Positions 24,080 to 33,820 are shown, counted from the stretch's first letter. The stretch: 64,000 bases of DNA from CAIZGX01 sp046048875 (GCA_046048875.1 JBJOFG010000014.1:372001-436000); one strand, 5' to 3'. Made by a program: numbers and translations. Notes: a model not told the origin generated them from the sequence alone.

Positions 24080-25339
24080 TTACGTCTTCTGTTTTTCTCG
24101 CTTCGCAGCAGGGAAAAGAATGTTGTTCAGAATAAGTCTGTATCCCGGAGAATTCGGATGAAGCGACAAGTCTGTTGGTGGATCACCCACGCGGTGCTGA
24201 TAGTCTTCCGGATCATGACCACCGTAGTAGGTCCATTGCCCTTGTCCCAATTCACCGTGAACGTATTTCGCACACTTGATGTTCTTCGATTCACCCATAA
24301 TGGTGACTTCACTTTTGAGATACCCCTCACGGAAGGAAGTCGTTTGTCCCATGAATCCGTGTATCACCTGCGTGTGGTTTTGGGTTAAGATGGTTGGAAT
24401 AATATCCCACTTCGCGGAAAAGTCGAACAGCGTGAAGAAATCATTTTCTTCTTTCACCTTCAAATGGTCTTCGGTTCCATCGATGTTGGAAAACTCATAG
24501 ACCATTGGATCTTTAATGATGTTGTAGTTCTGAAAGGCAAATCCCTGAGCGAAATTCAATTTCTTCTGAGCATTCGGATCGCTCGGATCTCCGTCGAATA
24601 CACTTTCCACCATGTCCGTTCCCTGTGCGGCTAAAGCAATGTCATACGAATCTGTTCCGCTGCACATGGTGAATAGAAATCCTCCGCCTAAAACGAAGTT
24701 CTTAATGGTAACAGCAACAGCACGCTTCATTTCGGAGACCTTGTTGAATCCGAGTTTGGCAGCGGTTGCCTCTTGGTTGCGCACTTCTTCACGGTACCAA
24801 GGCGCCATGTTGTAGGCACCGTAGAATTTTCCATACTGACCCGTGAAATCTTCGTGGTGCAAGTGAAGCCAATCGTATTCAGGAAGTTTTCCAGTTATAA
24901 TTTCTTCGTCATAAATACTCGTGTACGGAATTTCAGCGTAGGTCAAAACCAAGGTAACCGCATCGTCCCAAGGTTGCTTGCCTTGTGGCGTATACACCGC
25001 GATCTTTGGAGCGACTTCCAACTTCACCTTTTCCATATTCACTTCGGGATCAGCAATCTCTTCATAAATGGCCTGAACTTGAGCGTCTGCAATGACTTGA
25101 AAACTGACTCCGCGTTCGGTGCATTTTTTCTGAATGCTCGGAATGTTTTCCATCAGAAAACTTCCACCGCGATAATTCAACAGCCATTCGATGGGGAACT
25201 TTTGCTCCAATACCCAATAGGCAATGCCGTATGATTTGATATGATTTTGCTGCGATTCGTCCATTGGAATAAGCAGCATTCCTGCGAAGCAAGAGTTCGC
25301 CAAAAGAGTGAAAGCTAATATTACAAGTGATTTGCGCAT
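24080..25339 (-). CDS. Exported protein of a Bacteroidota family (misnamed asparagine synthetase B)
   Basis: 419-residue protein with a signal peptide at 1-19 (LLANSCFA-G). Residues about 100-270 resemble a class I glutamine-amidotransferase-like fold (PKIAVYTPQGKQPWDDAVTLVLTYAEIPYTSIYDEEI, then NFVLGGGFLFTMCSGTDSYD with a Cys where GATases carry the nucleophile elbow). The C-terminal part has HGELGQGQWTYYGGHDPEDYQHRVGDPPTDL. Homologues are often called 'asparagine synthetase B', but there is no synthetase domain and the signal peptide rules out a cytosolic role. Function unknown. It is expressed away from the fsa gene, which lies divergently upstream. Confidence 0.7.
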   Translation of the reverse strand: MRKSLVILAFTLLANSCFAGMLLIPMDESQQNHIKSYGIAYWVLEQKFPIEWLLNYRGGSFLMENIPSIQKKCTERGVSFQVIADAQVQAIYEEIADPEVNMEKVKLEVAPKIAVYTPQGKQPWDDAVTLVLTYAEIPYTSIYDEEIITGKLPEYDWLHLHHEDFTGQYGKFYGAYNMAPWYREEVRNQEATAAKLGFNKVSEMKRAVAVTIKNFVLGGGFLFTMCSGTDSYDIALAAQGTDMVESVFDGDPSDPNAQKKLNFAQGFAFQNYNIIKDPMVYEFSNIDGTEDHLKVKEENDFFTLFDFSAKWDIIPTILTQNHTQVIHGFMGQTTSFREGYLKSEVTIMGESKNIKCAKYVHGELGQGQWTYYGGHDPEDYQHRVGDPPTDLSLHPNSPGYRLILNNILFPAAKREKQKT

Positions 25340-25412
25340 GCTTCAAAGATACTCACGACGAAGAACAACGCAAGGCTTAAAAAATTGTGTGTGCTTTTGG
25401 TTGAAAAGTAGG

Positions 25413-25444
25413 TTTGACCTTCCTCTTTCAAATGGCTAACTTTG
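25413..25444 (+). promoter_or_regulatory. Promoter of the transaldolase gene
   Basis: Textbook Bacteroidota promoter: TTTG at 25413-25416, 20-bp spacer, TAACTTTG at 25437-25444. The ATG follows 18 bp later after an A-rich leader. Confidence 0.8.
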
Positions 25445-25462
25445 CAAAAAAATAATTACACC

Positions 25463-26128
25463 ATGAAATTTTTCATCGACACAGCAAACTTAGATCAAAT
25501 CAGAGAAGCTCAGGACTTAGGCGTTCTAGACGGAGTAACAACAAACCCTAGCTTAATGGCTAAAGAAGGAATCTCTGGAACTGACCGCGTTATGAAGCAC
25601 TATGTTGACATTTGCGAAATTGTTGGAGACGGCGATGTAAGCGCGGAAGTGATTGCAACCGATTTCGAAGGTATGGTGAAGGAAGGAGAAGATTTGGCTG
25701 CGTTGCACGAGAATATTGTGGTGAAAGTTCCAATGACGAAGGATGGCGTGAAGGCGATTCGCTATTTCACAGATAAAGGCATTCGCACGAATTGCACGTT
25801 AATTTTCTCAGCAGGACAAGCGCTTCTTGCAGCGAAGGCAGGTGCGACCTATGTTAGTCCTTTCGTTGGACGTTTAGATGATATTTCTACAGACGGAATT
25901 GATTTGATCGAACAAATCAGAACCATATTTGATAATTACGGTTTCGATACGGAAATCCTTGCCGCTTCTGTTCGTCACCCTATGCATGTTATTGCCTGTG
26001 CTGAAATTGGGGCAGATGTGATGACAGGTCCATTAAGTGTGATCTTGCAATTGATGAAGCATCCGTTAACCGACATCGGATTGGCGCAGTTCTTAGCTGA
26101 TCACAAGAAAGCAGCTGAAGCGAAATAA
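25463..26128 (+). CDS. fsa: Fructose-6-phosphate aldolase / small transaldolase
   Basis: 221-residue class I aldolase of the TalC/FSA group. It opens MKFFIDTANLDQIREAQDLGVLDGVTTNPSLMAKEG; the Schiff-base Lys lies in IVVKVPMTKDGVKAI (near 86), and TLIFSAGQALLAAKAGATYVSPFVGRLDD completes the barrel signature. It either cleaves fructose 6-phosphate to dihydroxyacetone and glyceraldehyde 3-phosphate, or transfers dihydroxyacetone units in the pentose phosphate pathway; sequence alone does not separate these. The ATG follows a strong promoter, and a YrdC-family gene starts 2 bp after the stop. Confidence 0.92.
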   Translation: MKFFIDTANLDQIREAQDLGVLDGVTTNPSLMAKEGISGTDRVMKHYVDICEIVGDGDVSAEVIATDFEGMVKEGEDLAALHENIVVKVPMTKDGVKAIRYFTDKGIRTNCTLIFSAGQALLAAKAGATYVSPFVGRLDDISTDGIDLIEQIRTIFDNYGFDTEILAASVRHPMHVIACAEIGADVMTGPLSVILQLMKHPLTDIGLAQFLADHKKAAEAK

Positions 26129-26130
26129 TT

Positions 26131-26730
26131 TTGATTTCTATATCAGACAATAACGCCGACTATACGGCGGCACAAATTATTCGGAAGCAGGGAGTGTGTA
26201 TTCTTCCCACGGATACGGTTTATGCTTTCGCTTGTGCTTTGTCAGATAAAAAAGCAATAGAAAGAATGGCTCAATTGAAAGGCGTGCGTTTAGACAACGC
26301 GCGCTTTTCTATTGTGTGCAACGACTTGTCGCATTTAGCCACCTTCACCAAACCCATTTCAACTCCGTATTATCGCGCGTTGAAAAGACATACACCCGGT
26401 ATGTTCACGTTTTTATTGGAAGCCAGCAGCTTGGTTCCAAAACTTTTTACTTCGCGAAGAACCACCATTGGACTTCGCGTTCCAGACCACGATTTTATTC
26501 AGCGAGTGCTTACCCAATTGGGAGAGCCTCTTGTTGTTTCTTCCGTTCATAGAAAAGAAAACCCCGAAGAATATCCGTTGGAAGCCTTCGATTTGGAAGA
26601 AGATTGGTCGAATCAAGTAGCAGAAATTTTCTTCGAAGACACCTCGAAAATGCTTCTTTCAACGGTTGTCGATTTTTCCGGATTGAACCCAGTCGTGGTT
26701 CGCCAGGGAGCAGGGGAGTGGAATCCCTGA
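26131..26730 (+). CDS. YrdC/Sua5/YciO family protein
   Basis: 199-residue YrdC-fold protein. The RNA/nucleotide-binding signature is QGVCILPTDTVYAFACALSDKKAIERMAQLKG (about 20-51), followed by RFSIVCNDLSHLATFT and TPGMFTFLLEAS. Members make threonylcarbamoyl-AMP for the t6A tRNA modification (TsaC) or are YciO paralogues of uncertain role. The length and the Cys-containing core fit the YciO side. No ATG precedes the domain, so the start is TTG at 26131, 2 bp after the fsa stop. Divergent residues such as ARFSIV in place of the usual KRPFS make a TsaC role less certain. Confidence 0.8.
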   Translation: MISISDNNADYTAAQIIRKQGVCILPTDTVYAFACALSDKKAIERMAQLKGVRLDNARFSIVCNDLSHLATFTKPISTPYYRALKRHTPGMFTFLLEASSLVPKLFTSRRTTIGLRVPDHDFIQRVLTQLGEPLVVSSVHRKENPEEYPLEAFDLEEDWSNQVAEIFFEDTSKMLLSTVVDFSGLNPVVVRQGAGEWNP

Positions 26731-26825
26731 ACAATATCCATAAACAATTGCTCGTTCGCAAGTTTCAGAAATAGCCCAATCCTACGCGGGTGGTCTTGGT
26801 AATTTCACATTGACAAATTGTGACT

Positions 26826-29800
26826 ATGAGAAAAATTGCACTGGGTTTTGTTTTAATGGTTTTGAGCGCCACGACTGTGTTTGCTCAAAAGTCCTTTGAA
26901 AAGGTTGTGCCTGAGCGAATCTATCGCGATGCCTTGAATCTTTTTGAAAATGAGAAATTCGTTCCTGCGAAGGAAGCGTTCGAAAGATACCTCGCTGTTA
27001 CTTCCGGAAACGACGGCTACAGAGCCGATGCGGAATATTACCAAGGATTGTGCGCGATGAATTTGTTTCATCCAGATGCGGAATATCTACTCACTACTTT
27101 CGTACGAAACCATCCCGATTCACATTGGTGTCAGAGCGTGTATTTGGAATTGGCGAACTTCAAGTACAAAAGCAAAGCATACAAGCAGTCGCTGGAGTGG
27201 TTCGATAAGGTGGAAGAAAAGCAATTGTTAGCAGAGGAGCGCCCAGCTTTCTATTACAAGCGTGGTTTTGTGAAGTTCGATCAAAAGAAATACGCCGATG
27301 CGCGTGTCGATTTCGCAAAAGTGAAAGACGGCGATTCAGAATACAAGTCAGCAGCCACCTATTATTACGGCTACATGGCCTATACGAACAAGGATTACCA
27401 AGTAGCCTTGGAATCTTTTTTAAAGTTGAAGGAAGACAAAGACTTCAAAGCAGTAGTTCCTTATTTCATTTCTCAGATCTATTACGTTCAAAAGCGTTTC
27501 GATGAGCTGTTGGCCTATGCGCCACCATTGATCAACGCGGAAGAAAATGTGAAGAACAACTATCCGAATGCCAACGAAGAAATTGCTCACTTAATCGGAG
27601 ATGCTTATTTCATTCAAGAAAATTATAGTGAAGCGTTGCCCTATTTAGTGAAATATCACACCTCAGCAACAGCAAAGCCCACTGTCGAAGATTATTATCA
27701 ATTGGGATTCTGCTATTATCGCAATGCGAACTACGAGCGGGCTATAGATGCATATTCGCACTGTACGAAAGAAGATTCACCAACGTCACAATTAGCGAAT
27801 TACAACATCGGCGACTGCTATTTAAAATTGGAGAAAAAGGAATATGCGCGCACAGCTTTCGAAGCCGCTTCGAAGCAAACGCACAATGTAGATGTGCAAG
27901 AAGATGCATTGTTCAACTATGCAAAATTGGCTTTTGAACTTTCCTACAATCCTTTCCACGAAGCCATTTCAGCTTTTGAAGGATATCTAGAAAAATATCC
28001 GAATTCTGCACGTCACGACGAAGCCTATGAATTCTTGTTGAATGTGTATTTGAAAACAAGAAACTACGAGCGCGCCTTGACTTCATTGGATAAAATGAAG
28101 GTGAAAGACATTCGTGCAAAGACTTCTTATCAGATTGTTGCGTTCAACCGCGGTGTTGAATTGTATCAAGCGGAAAGCTTCACGAAGTCGGAAGAGTTCT
28201 TCACGAAATCGTTGGAATATCCAGTGAACACCTACCTCATGGCTCAGGCGAAGTATTGGATGGGTGAAATCAATTACCGTCAGAATAAATATCCGAAAGC
28301 CAAAGAATATTACCAAGCCTGTATTGCTGAACCAGCAGCTTTCAACTCTGAGTATTACGCCCTAGCGAATTACAGTTTGGGATACACGTTCTTCAAATTG
28401 GGAGTTGCTCAAAAAGACTACGATGCATCGAAGCCTTATTACGCAAATGCCAATACTGCTTTCAGAAAGTTTGTCGATTCGAAGGAAGCAGATGAAGTTA
28501 AAAAGAGCGATGCGTATCTTCGAATTGGCGATTGTTTCTTCGTGTCGAAGAGCTACAAGCAAGCCATTGAAAGTTATTCGAAGGGAAGTCCTTCGCAAAA
28601 AGATTACATCCTTTATCAAAAGGCGCTTTGCGAAGGTTATGAAGGAAACAATTCAGCAAAGATTAATTTGTTGAAGTCTTTGGTAGATTCTGAATCGAAT
28701 TCGAAGTTCAAGGTAGACGCGGCTTTCGAATTGGGAACCACTTACCTCAGTGCTGGTAACAACGCCGATGCGAAAACGGTGTTCCTTCAGTTAATGGCGG
28801 ATGAGCCTACTTCGAATTACACCCGAAGAATCTTAGTGAATTTATGCTTGATCTATCGCAACGAAGAGAACGATGCGAAGGTGAAGTCTACCTGGAACAC
28901 CTTGTATGCAAACTACGGTAATGATAAAATTATCTTAGACGCATTGGAGATTGTTAAGCCTGTTTTGATTGACGATGTAGAATTCCAAAATCAAATCACG
29001 AATTTGACCGTGGCAGATGTGAGCGCCTTAGAAATTGAAGAAGGAGTATTTACGAAGGCATCTGCTCCGGCTTATGCGGGTGAGTGCGCAAAGGCGAAGG
29101 GTAAATTAGAGTCATATTTGAATCAATATCCAAAGGCTATTCATGCAGCGGAAGCTAATTTCTTATTAGCAGATTGTTTCAAAAACGAAGGCAACAAAGA
29201 GTCGGCAATAGTTTATTACGAGCGTGTTATTGAATTGCCTTTCTCTGATTTCACAGAGGAAGCTCTGAATAATGCTGCGGATATTCGCCTTCAACAAGGA
29301 GAATATGCGAATGCCGTGGGTCACTTGTTGAAAATTGAGAGCGCAGCTGTCTCGAAGAAGAGTGTGGAAGATGCACAAATGGCTTTGCTTGTTGCTTATT
29401 ACAGCATTGATGAAATGGGCTTGGCAAGAGAATACGCCGATAAGGTTATTGCAGATGCCTCAGCGAATGCAGACAACAGAGCTAAGGCTTACTTGTGGAG
29501 AGCACGTATGAAGATGAAGGAAGAGGAATTCGCAAGTGCTTTGGAAGATTATGCTGAAGTGGCTAAACGCGGAGGTGAAGGCGCTGCAGAGGCGGCATTC
29601 CAAAACGCTTTTGTAGAGTATAAGATGAAGGAAATTGACAAGGCTGAAAAGTCTATTTTCAAGGTAATTGAAAAATACGCTTCTTTCGAAAAATGGAAAT
29701 ACGAATCGTTCTTGCTGCTTTCTGATGTGTACGTAGCGAAACCAGATTACTATCAAGCAAGAAAGACACTTGATGCAATTATTACCAAGGTGAAGAATCC

Positions 29801-29933
29801 TGAAATCTTAGCGCGCGCTGAGCAGAAAAAAAGAGAATTAGAAGAGTTAGAAAATCCAAGGCCGAGAGCGGTGGAGATTCCAATTGACAACACAGACGAG
29901 AATATTCAAAACGATGAGTTCCATGAAGAATAA
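26826..29933 (+). CDS. Large exported TPR protein
   Basis: 1035-residue exported protein. Signal peptide 1-21 (VLSATTVFA-Q), then some 20 or more tetratricopeptide-like helical pairs through the whole length (for example ALNLFENEKFVPAKEAFERYLAV, YADARVDFAKVKDGDSEYKSAATYYYGYMAY, DAKTVFLQLMADEPTSNYTRRILVNLCLIYRNEEND). The tail is low-complexity and acidic (ENPRPRAVEIPIDNTDENIQNDEFHEE). No catalytic domain. It likely works as a periplasmic protein-binding solenoid. The downstream barrel gene begins inside its last codons, so both are made together and probably act together at the outer membrane. The ATG at 26826 is preferred over GTG 26820. Confidence 0.82.
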   Translation: MRKIALGFVLMVLSATTVFAQKSFEKVVPERIYRDALNLFENEKFVPAKEAFERYLAVTSGNDGYRADAEYYQGLCAMNLFHPDAEYLLTTFVRNHPDSHWCQSVYLELANFKYKSKAYKQSLEWFDKVEEKQLLAEERPAFYYKRGFVKFDQKKYADARVDFAKVKDGDSEYKSAATYYYGYMAYTNKDYQVALESFLKLKEDKDFKAVVPYFISQIYYVQKRFDELLAYAPPLINAEENVKNNYPNANEEIAHLIGDAYFIQENYSEALPYLVKYHTSATAKPTVEDYYQLGFCYYRNANYERAIDAYSHCTKEDSPTSQLANYNIGDCYLKLEKKEYARTAFEAASKQTHNVDVQEDALFNYAKLAFELSYNPFHEAISAFEGYLEKYPNSARHDEAYEFLLNVYLKTRNYERALTSLDKMKVKDIRAKTSYQIVAFNRGVELYQAESFTKSEEFFTKSLEYPVNTYLMAQAKYWMGEINYRQNKYPKAKEYYQACIAEPAAFNSEYYALANYSLGYTFFKLGVAQKDYDASKPYYANANTAFRKFVDSKEADEVKKSDAYLRIGDCFFVSKSYKQAIESYSKGSPSQKDYILYQKALCEGYEGNNSAKINLLKSLVDSESNSKFKVDAAFELGTTYLSAGNNADAKTVFLQLMADEPTSNYTRRILVNLCLIYRNEENDAKVKSTWNTLYANYGNDKIILDALEIVKPVLIDDVEFQNQITNLTVADVSALEIEEGVFTKASAPAYAGECAKAKGKLESYLNQYPKAIHAAEANFLLADCFKNEGNKESAIVYYERVIELPFSDFTEEALNNAADIRLQQGEYANAVGHLLKIESAAVSKKSVEDAQMALLVAYYSIDEMGLAREYADKVIADASANADNRAKAYLWRARMKMKEEEFASALEDYAEVAKRGGEGAAEAAFQNAFVEYKMKEIDKAEKSIFKVIEKYASFEKWKYESFLLLSDVYVAKPDYYQARKTLDAIITKVKNPEILARAEQKKRELEELENPRPRAVEIPIDNTDENIQNDEFHEE

Positions 29934-31680
29934 ATTGAGAACAATAGGTTTAGTAATGGTATTGGCTATTGCCAGTGCACAGGCGACAGCGCAGGTGGAC
30001 AGTGTACTTATTCAAAGTGCGCAATTCGTGGGCGATTTGAATATTTTCTTGCGCGATGCGAATAAAATTTCGAATCAACCTTTCGTGATTGAAACCGAAT
30101 CGAATGCAGCTTTGTTGAAGTACAACATGCTTCCAACTCGTCAAATTTCATTCACCCAACCTGCAACCATTCTTTCCTCTTCTTTCCCGATGGAAAAGAA
30201 GTTGAAGAAGCTTCAAAACGGATGGGTTGATGTCTCTTTCGGAAGTTATGTGACACCGAAGGTAGATGCGTACTACACAGACGGGAGATCGAAGAAAGGC
30301 GATTGGGGTGTTCGCTACGGACATCAAAGTGCGAACTCGAATTTTGAAGTGCTTTCAGGTGCTGACCTGCCAACCACATTCAGCGAGAACAATGCGACAC
30401 TTTGGGGCAAGCGCTTTTACAAAAAGACCGTTGCAGATGCAAAGATTAATTGGAACAGAAATGTGACCAATTGGTACGGAGTAGACTCTTCTCAATTGAG
30501 TTATTTCCCTGACTTTGCTTCGTTGAAACAAACCATGAATGTGTACAACGGGAATTTCGGAATTCGTACGTTCGACAGGGACAGTAACGATTTGAATTGG
30601 TGGGGGAAGGCAGGCTATCGCTTGGCTTCAGATGCCTTCAGTTCAAACGAGCATTTTGTAGATGTGAGCGGAGGTGCCAGTAAATTGGTAAAAACCGAAG
30701 TCTTCAGCGGTGAGATAGGAATTACTTATAACCAATTTAATTCATCGGGGTTGGATTGGTCTCCAGATGCAGCAAACACATGGGGAGAGACAGATTCTTT
30801 AAGAACAACGCGTTCATTTGACAATGCCATTGTGCGTTTCATTCCAACGGCATATACGGTGTACAAAGATCTTCGTGTGAAGATTGGAATGGGATTGTAT
30901 ATGCAATCGCGCGGCGAGCAGCGCGGACACTTCTATCCGCAAGCGGAAGTTAGCTACAGTATTCTCGATGGAATGTTTGTTCCATACGCCGGAATCAAAG
31001 GGTCTTTGGCGCCTACAACCTATTATGGTTTGTACACCCAGAATCCATTTGTTGTTGTACAGCCTCAATTGTTGAATCAGAACAACAAGATGCAGTTGTA
31101 CGGTGGTGTAAACGGTTCGATCTCTCGAAGAGTGAACTACAGTGTAGGAGGTGAGTTGAATAAGATTGAAAATTTCGCATTCTTCTACAACGACAGCCTG
31201 TTCTCTCGAGGAAATATGCAAGGTGTCCTTTACGACAACCTGCGCGTGGCGAAAGTGAAGGGAGAGATTGAAGTTTTAGGTGGAAAGAAATGGAACGCGA
31301 AGGTTGGAGGATCGTATTCTTACTTCGAAACGAATCAGCAATACGCTTGGCAACTACCAAACCTTCAGTTTTCTGCGGAAGCATCTTATAACTTGAATTC
31401 GAAGTTTAAATTCAACTTCCAAGGAATGTACTACGGCGACCGCTGGGCGAAGTCGGTATTGCCAGTGACTGGAAGAGACGCCATGTTGCAAACTGACGGC
31501 TCTTACGTGTACAAAATGAAGGGTTTTGTCGACTTGAATTTGCGCACGACTTACACGTATAACGAGCGTTTGTCGGCTTACCTTCAATTCAACAATATCT
31601 TGTCTCAGAAGTACACCATTTACAGCGGAATTCCAAGCCAACGCTTCTTTGCCGCAATGGGTGCATCTTATTCGTTTTAA
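29923..31680 (+). CDS. Outer-membrane beta-barrel protein, TonB-receptor-like without plug
   Basis: 585-residue outer-membrane protein. Signal peptide (MKNKLRTIGLVMVLAIASAQATAQ), then from about residue 85 alternating beta-strands in the style of a TonB-dependent receptor barrel (KWNAKVGGSYSYFETNQQYAWQLPNLQFSAEASYNLNSKFKFNFQGMYYGDRWA), ending in a C-terminal Phe (MGASYSF), the usual BAM signal. No N-terminal plug or TonB box is seen. The start at ATG 29923 (or 29914) overlaps the TPR gene's end. The pair probably forms an envelope complex of unknown role. A terminator follows. Confidence 0.8.
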   Translation: MKNKLRTIGLVMVLAIASAQATAQVDSVLIQSAQFVGDLNIFLRDANKISNQPFVIETESNAALLKYNMLPTRQISFTQPATILSSSFPMEKKLKKLQNGWVDVSFGSYVTPKVDAYYTDGRSKKGDWGVRYGHQSANSNFEVLSGADLPTTFSENNATLWGKRFYKKTVADAKINWNRNVTNWYGVDSSQLSYFPDFASLKQTMNVYNGNFGIRTFDRDSNDLNWWGKAGYRLASDAFSSNEHFVDVSGGASKLVKTEVFSGEIGITYNQFNSSGLDWSPDAANTWGETDSLRTTRSFDNAIVRFIPTAYTVYKDLRVKIGMGLYMQSRGEQRGHFYPQAEVSYSILDGMFVPYAGIKGSLAPTTYYGLYTQNPFVVVQPQLLNQNNKMQLYGGVNGSISRRVNYSVGGELNKIENFAFFYNDSLFSRGNMQGVLYDNLRVAKVKGEIEVLGGKKWNAKVGGSYSYFETNQQYAWQLPNLQFSAEASYNLNSKFKFNFQGMYYGDRWAKSVLPVTGRDAMLQTDGSYVYKMKGFVDLNLRTTYTYNERLSAYLQFNNILSQKYTIYSGIPSQRFFAAMGASYSF

Positions 31681-31714
31681 AGTAGCAATTTGTTAACGAA
31701 ATGTTCATAAAACC

Positions 31715-31739
31715 ACGGGGGCTTCGGCCCCCGTTTTTT
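31715..31739 (+). terminator. Terminator after the barrel gene
   Basis: Stem ACGGGGGC / GCCCCCGT with loop TTCG and a run of six T. The T-run also forms the -33 box of the gyrB promoter. Confidence 0.9.
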
Positions 31740-31768
31740 GCTACGGCAATGGGCCTTGCGTAACTTTG
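31737..31768 (+). promoter_or_regulatory. gyrB promoter, overlapping the upstream terminator
   Basis: TTTG at 31737-31740, 20-bp spacer, TAACTTTG at 31761-31768. The -33 box overlaps the terminator T-tract. The leader to the gyrB ATG is about 70 nt. Confidence 0.75.
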
Positions 31769-31846
31769 GTGACCTTGAAAAAATGGGCTTGCCCCGTTCT
31801 TCAATTTGAATCAAAAAAGTTAGATAATTAATAGTCCCACGAGAGA

Positions 31847-33808
31847 ATGAGTGAAGAAATAGAAAATACCCTAACCCCCGGTTACACCGCTGATAATATT
31901 CAGTCGTTAGAAGGAATGGAGCACGTACGTATGCGTCCTGCTATGTACATTGGTGATATTGGTACTCGCGGTCTCCACCACTTGGTGTATGAGGTTGTCG
32001 ATAACAGTATTGACGAAGCGCTAGCGGGTTATTGCGATACCGTAAGTGTTATTATTAATGAAGGAAATAGCATCACTGTTGAAGACAACGGTCGTGGTAT
32101 TCCGGTGGATATGCACAAGAAGGAAGGCGTAAGTGCTCTTCAAGTGGTAATGACCAAGATTGGTGCGGGTGGTAAATTCGACAAAGGATCATACAAGGTA
32201 TCCGGTGGTCTTCACGGTGTTGGTGTGAGTTGTGTAAACGCTCTTTCAACTCTTATGAGAACAGAGGTTCATCGCGATGGTAAATTGTATGTACAAGAGT
32301 ACTCAATTGGTAAACCCTTGTTCCCTGTTCGTGAAGAAGGGACAACGGATAAAAGAGGAACGCGTCAGACCTTTCAACCTGATGCTTCTATTTTCGAAAC
32401 AACTGAATACAATTACGACACACTAGCGAATCGTTTGCGTGAATTGTCTTTCTTGAACAAAGGCATTCGCCTAACGCTCACCGATGCGCGCGTGAAAAAT
32501 GAAGACGGAACATTGAAGTCTGAAGTTTTTCATTCGGAAGAAGGATTGGTGGAGATGGTTAGATTCTTAGATGAGAGCCGTCCGTCTATTGTAAGTAAGA
32601 TCATTCACATGGAAAGAACCGATGGTGCTATTCCGGTTGAAGTGGCTATGACCTACAACGATTCTTACAACGAGAATGTGTTTTCATATGTAAACAACAT
32701 CAACACCTACGAAGGTGGAACGCACTTGCAGGGATTTAAGCGTGGATTAACTTCTACGTTGAAGGAATATGCAGATAAGAGCGGATTGTTAGAGAAAGCG
32801 AAGGTTGAAATTGTTGGTGATGACTTCCGTGAGGGATTGACTGCGGTTGTTTCTGTAAAGGTTGCTGAACCTCAATTCCAAGGACAGACGAAAACCAAAT
32901 TAGGAAACCAAGAAGCAGTTACTCCGGTTTCGCAGGTGGTGAGTCAAATGTTGGAAGCCTACCTCGAAGAACATCCTGTAGAGGCAAAAGCTATCGTTCA
33001 GAAAGTTATTCTTGCTGCTCAAGCGCGCATTGCTGCGAAGAAGGCACGTGAGACCATACAAAGAAAAGGAGTAGGTTCAGGCGGTGGATTGCCAGGTAAA
33101 TTGGCAGACTGTTCTGAGAAAGATCCTACAAAGTCTGAGTTGTTCTTAGTCGAGGGAGATTCGGCGGGTGGTACCGCTAAGCAAGGACGCGACCGTGTGT
33201 TCCAAGCGATCTTGCCTTTACGTGGAAAAATCTTGAACGTAGAAAAGGCTATGCAACACCGTATTCTTGAAAACGAAGAGATCAAGAACATGTACACGGC
33301 TCTTGGTGTATTCATAGGAACAGAAGACGACAGCAAAGCGTTGAACACTTCAAAGCTTCGTTACCACAAGATTGTGATTATGTGTGATGCCGACGTAGAC
33401 GGATCTCACATTGAGACGCTTATTTTAACCTTCTTCTTCCGTCATATGAAAGAGTTGATTGATCAAGGAATGATCTACATCGCAACTCCGCCGTTGTATC
33501 AAGTGAAGAAAGGAAACAAAGGCGAGTATGCTTGGACTGAAGAGCAACGCGACGCATTGATTAAAGAAATGAAAGGAGCGGGATCTGAGACCAGCGTAAA
33601 CGTTCAACGATACAAGGGTCTTGGAGAGATGAATGCCGAGCAGTTGTGGACGACTACCATGGATCCAACGACAAGAACACTTCGTCAAGTGACCATTGAC
33701 AACGCTGCGGCGTGTGACCAAATATTTTCGATGCTTATGGGCGACGAGGTTCCACCTCGTAGAGCCTTTATTGAAGCGAATGCGAAATACGCGAAGATCG
33801 ACGCGTAA
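31847..33808 (+). CDS. gyrB: DNA gyrase subunit B
   Basis: 653-residue GyrB, the ATPase subunit of the type II topoisomerase that introduces negative supercoils. GHKL ATPase domain: EVVDNSIDEALAGYCD (Mg2+/ATP Glu-Asn), EDNGRGIPVDMH, GGLHGVGVSCVNALS. The TOPRIM part has LVEGDSAGGTAKQGRDR and the C-terminal DADVDGSHI. It ends with QRYKGLGEMNAEQLWTTTMDP. Length fits the compact Bacteroidota form, with no long E. coli-type insert. Gyrase promoters are often supercoiling-sensitive; here the promoter sits on a terminator hairpin. Confidence 0.98.
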   Translation: MSEEIENTLTPGYTADNIQSLEGMEHVRMRPAMYIGDIGTRGLHHLVYEVVDNSIDEALAGYCDTVSVIINEGNSITVEDNGRGIPVDMHKKEGVSALQVVMTKIGAGGKFDKGSYKVSGGLHGVGVSCVNALSTLMRTEVHRDGKLYVQEYSIGKPLFPVREEGTTDKRGTRQTFQPDASIFETTEYNYDTLANRLRELSFLNKGIRLTLTDARVKNEDGTLKSEVFHSEEGLVEMVRFLDESRPSIVSKIIHMERTDGAIPVEVAMTYNDSYNENVFSYVNNINTYEGGTHLQGFKRGLTSTLKEYADKSGLLEKAKVEIVGDDFREGLTAVVSVKVAEPQFQGQTKTKLGNQEAVTPVSQVVSQMLEAYLEEHPVEAKAIVQKVILAAQARIAAKKARETIQRKGVGSGGGLPGKLADCSEKDPTKSELFLVEGDSAGGTAKQGRDRVFQAILPLRGKILNVEKAMQHRILENEEIKNMYTALGVFIGTEDDSKALNTSKLRYHKIVIMCDADVDGSHIETLILTFFFRHMKELIDQGMIYIATPPLYQVKKGNKGEYAWTEEQRDALIKEMKGAGSETSVNVQRYKGLGEMNAEQLWTTTMDPTTRTLRQVTIDNAAACDQIFSMLMGDEVPPRRAFIEANAKYAKIDA

Positions 33809-33820
33809 CCACACTCTTCT

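Noticed and set aside
24080..25339. Cytosolic asparagine synthetase B
   Set aside because: Signal peptide present and the synthetase ATP-pyrophosphatase motif is absent.
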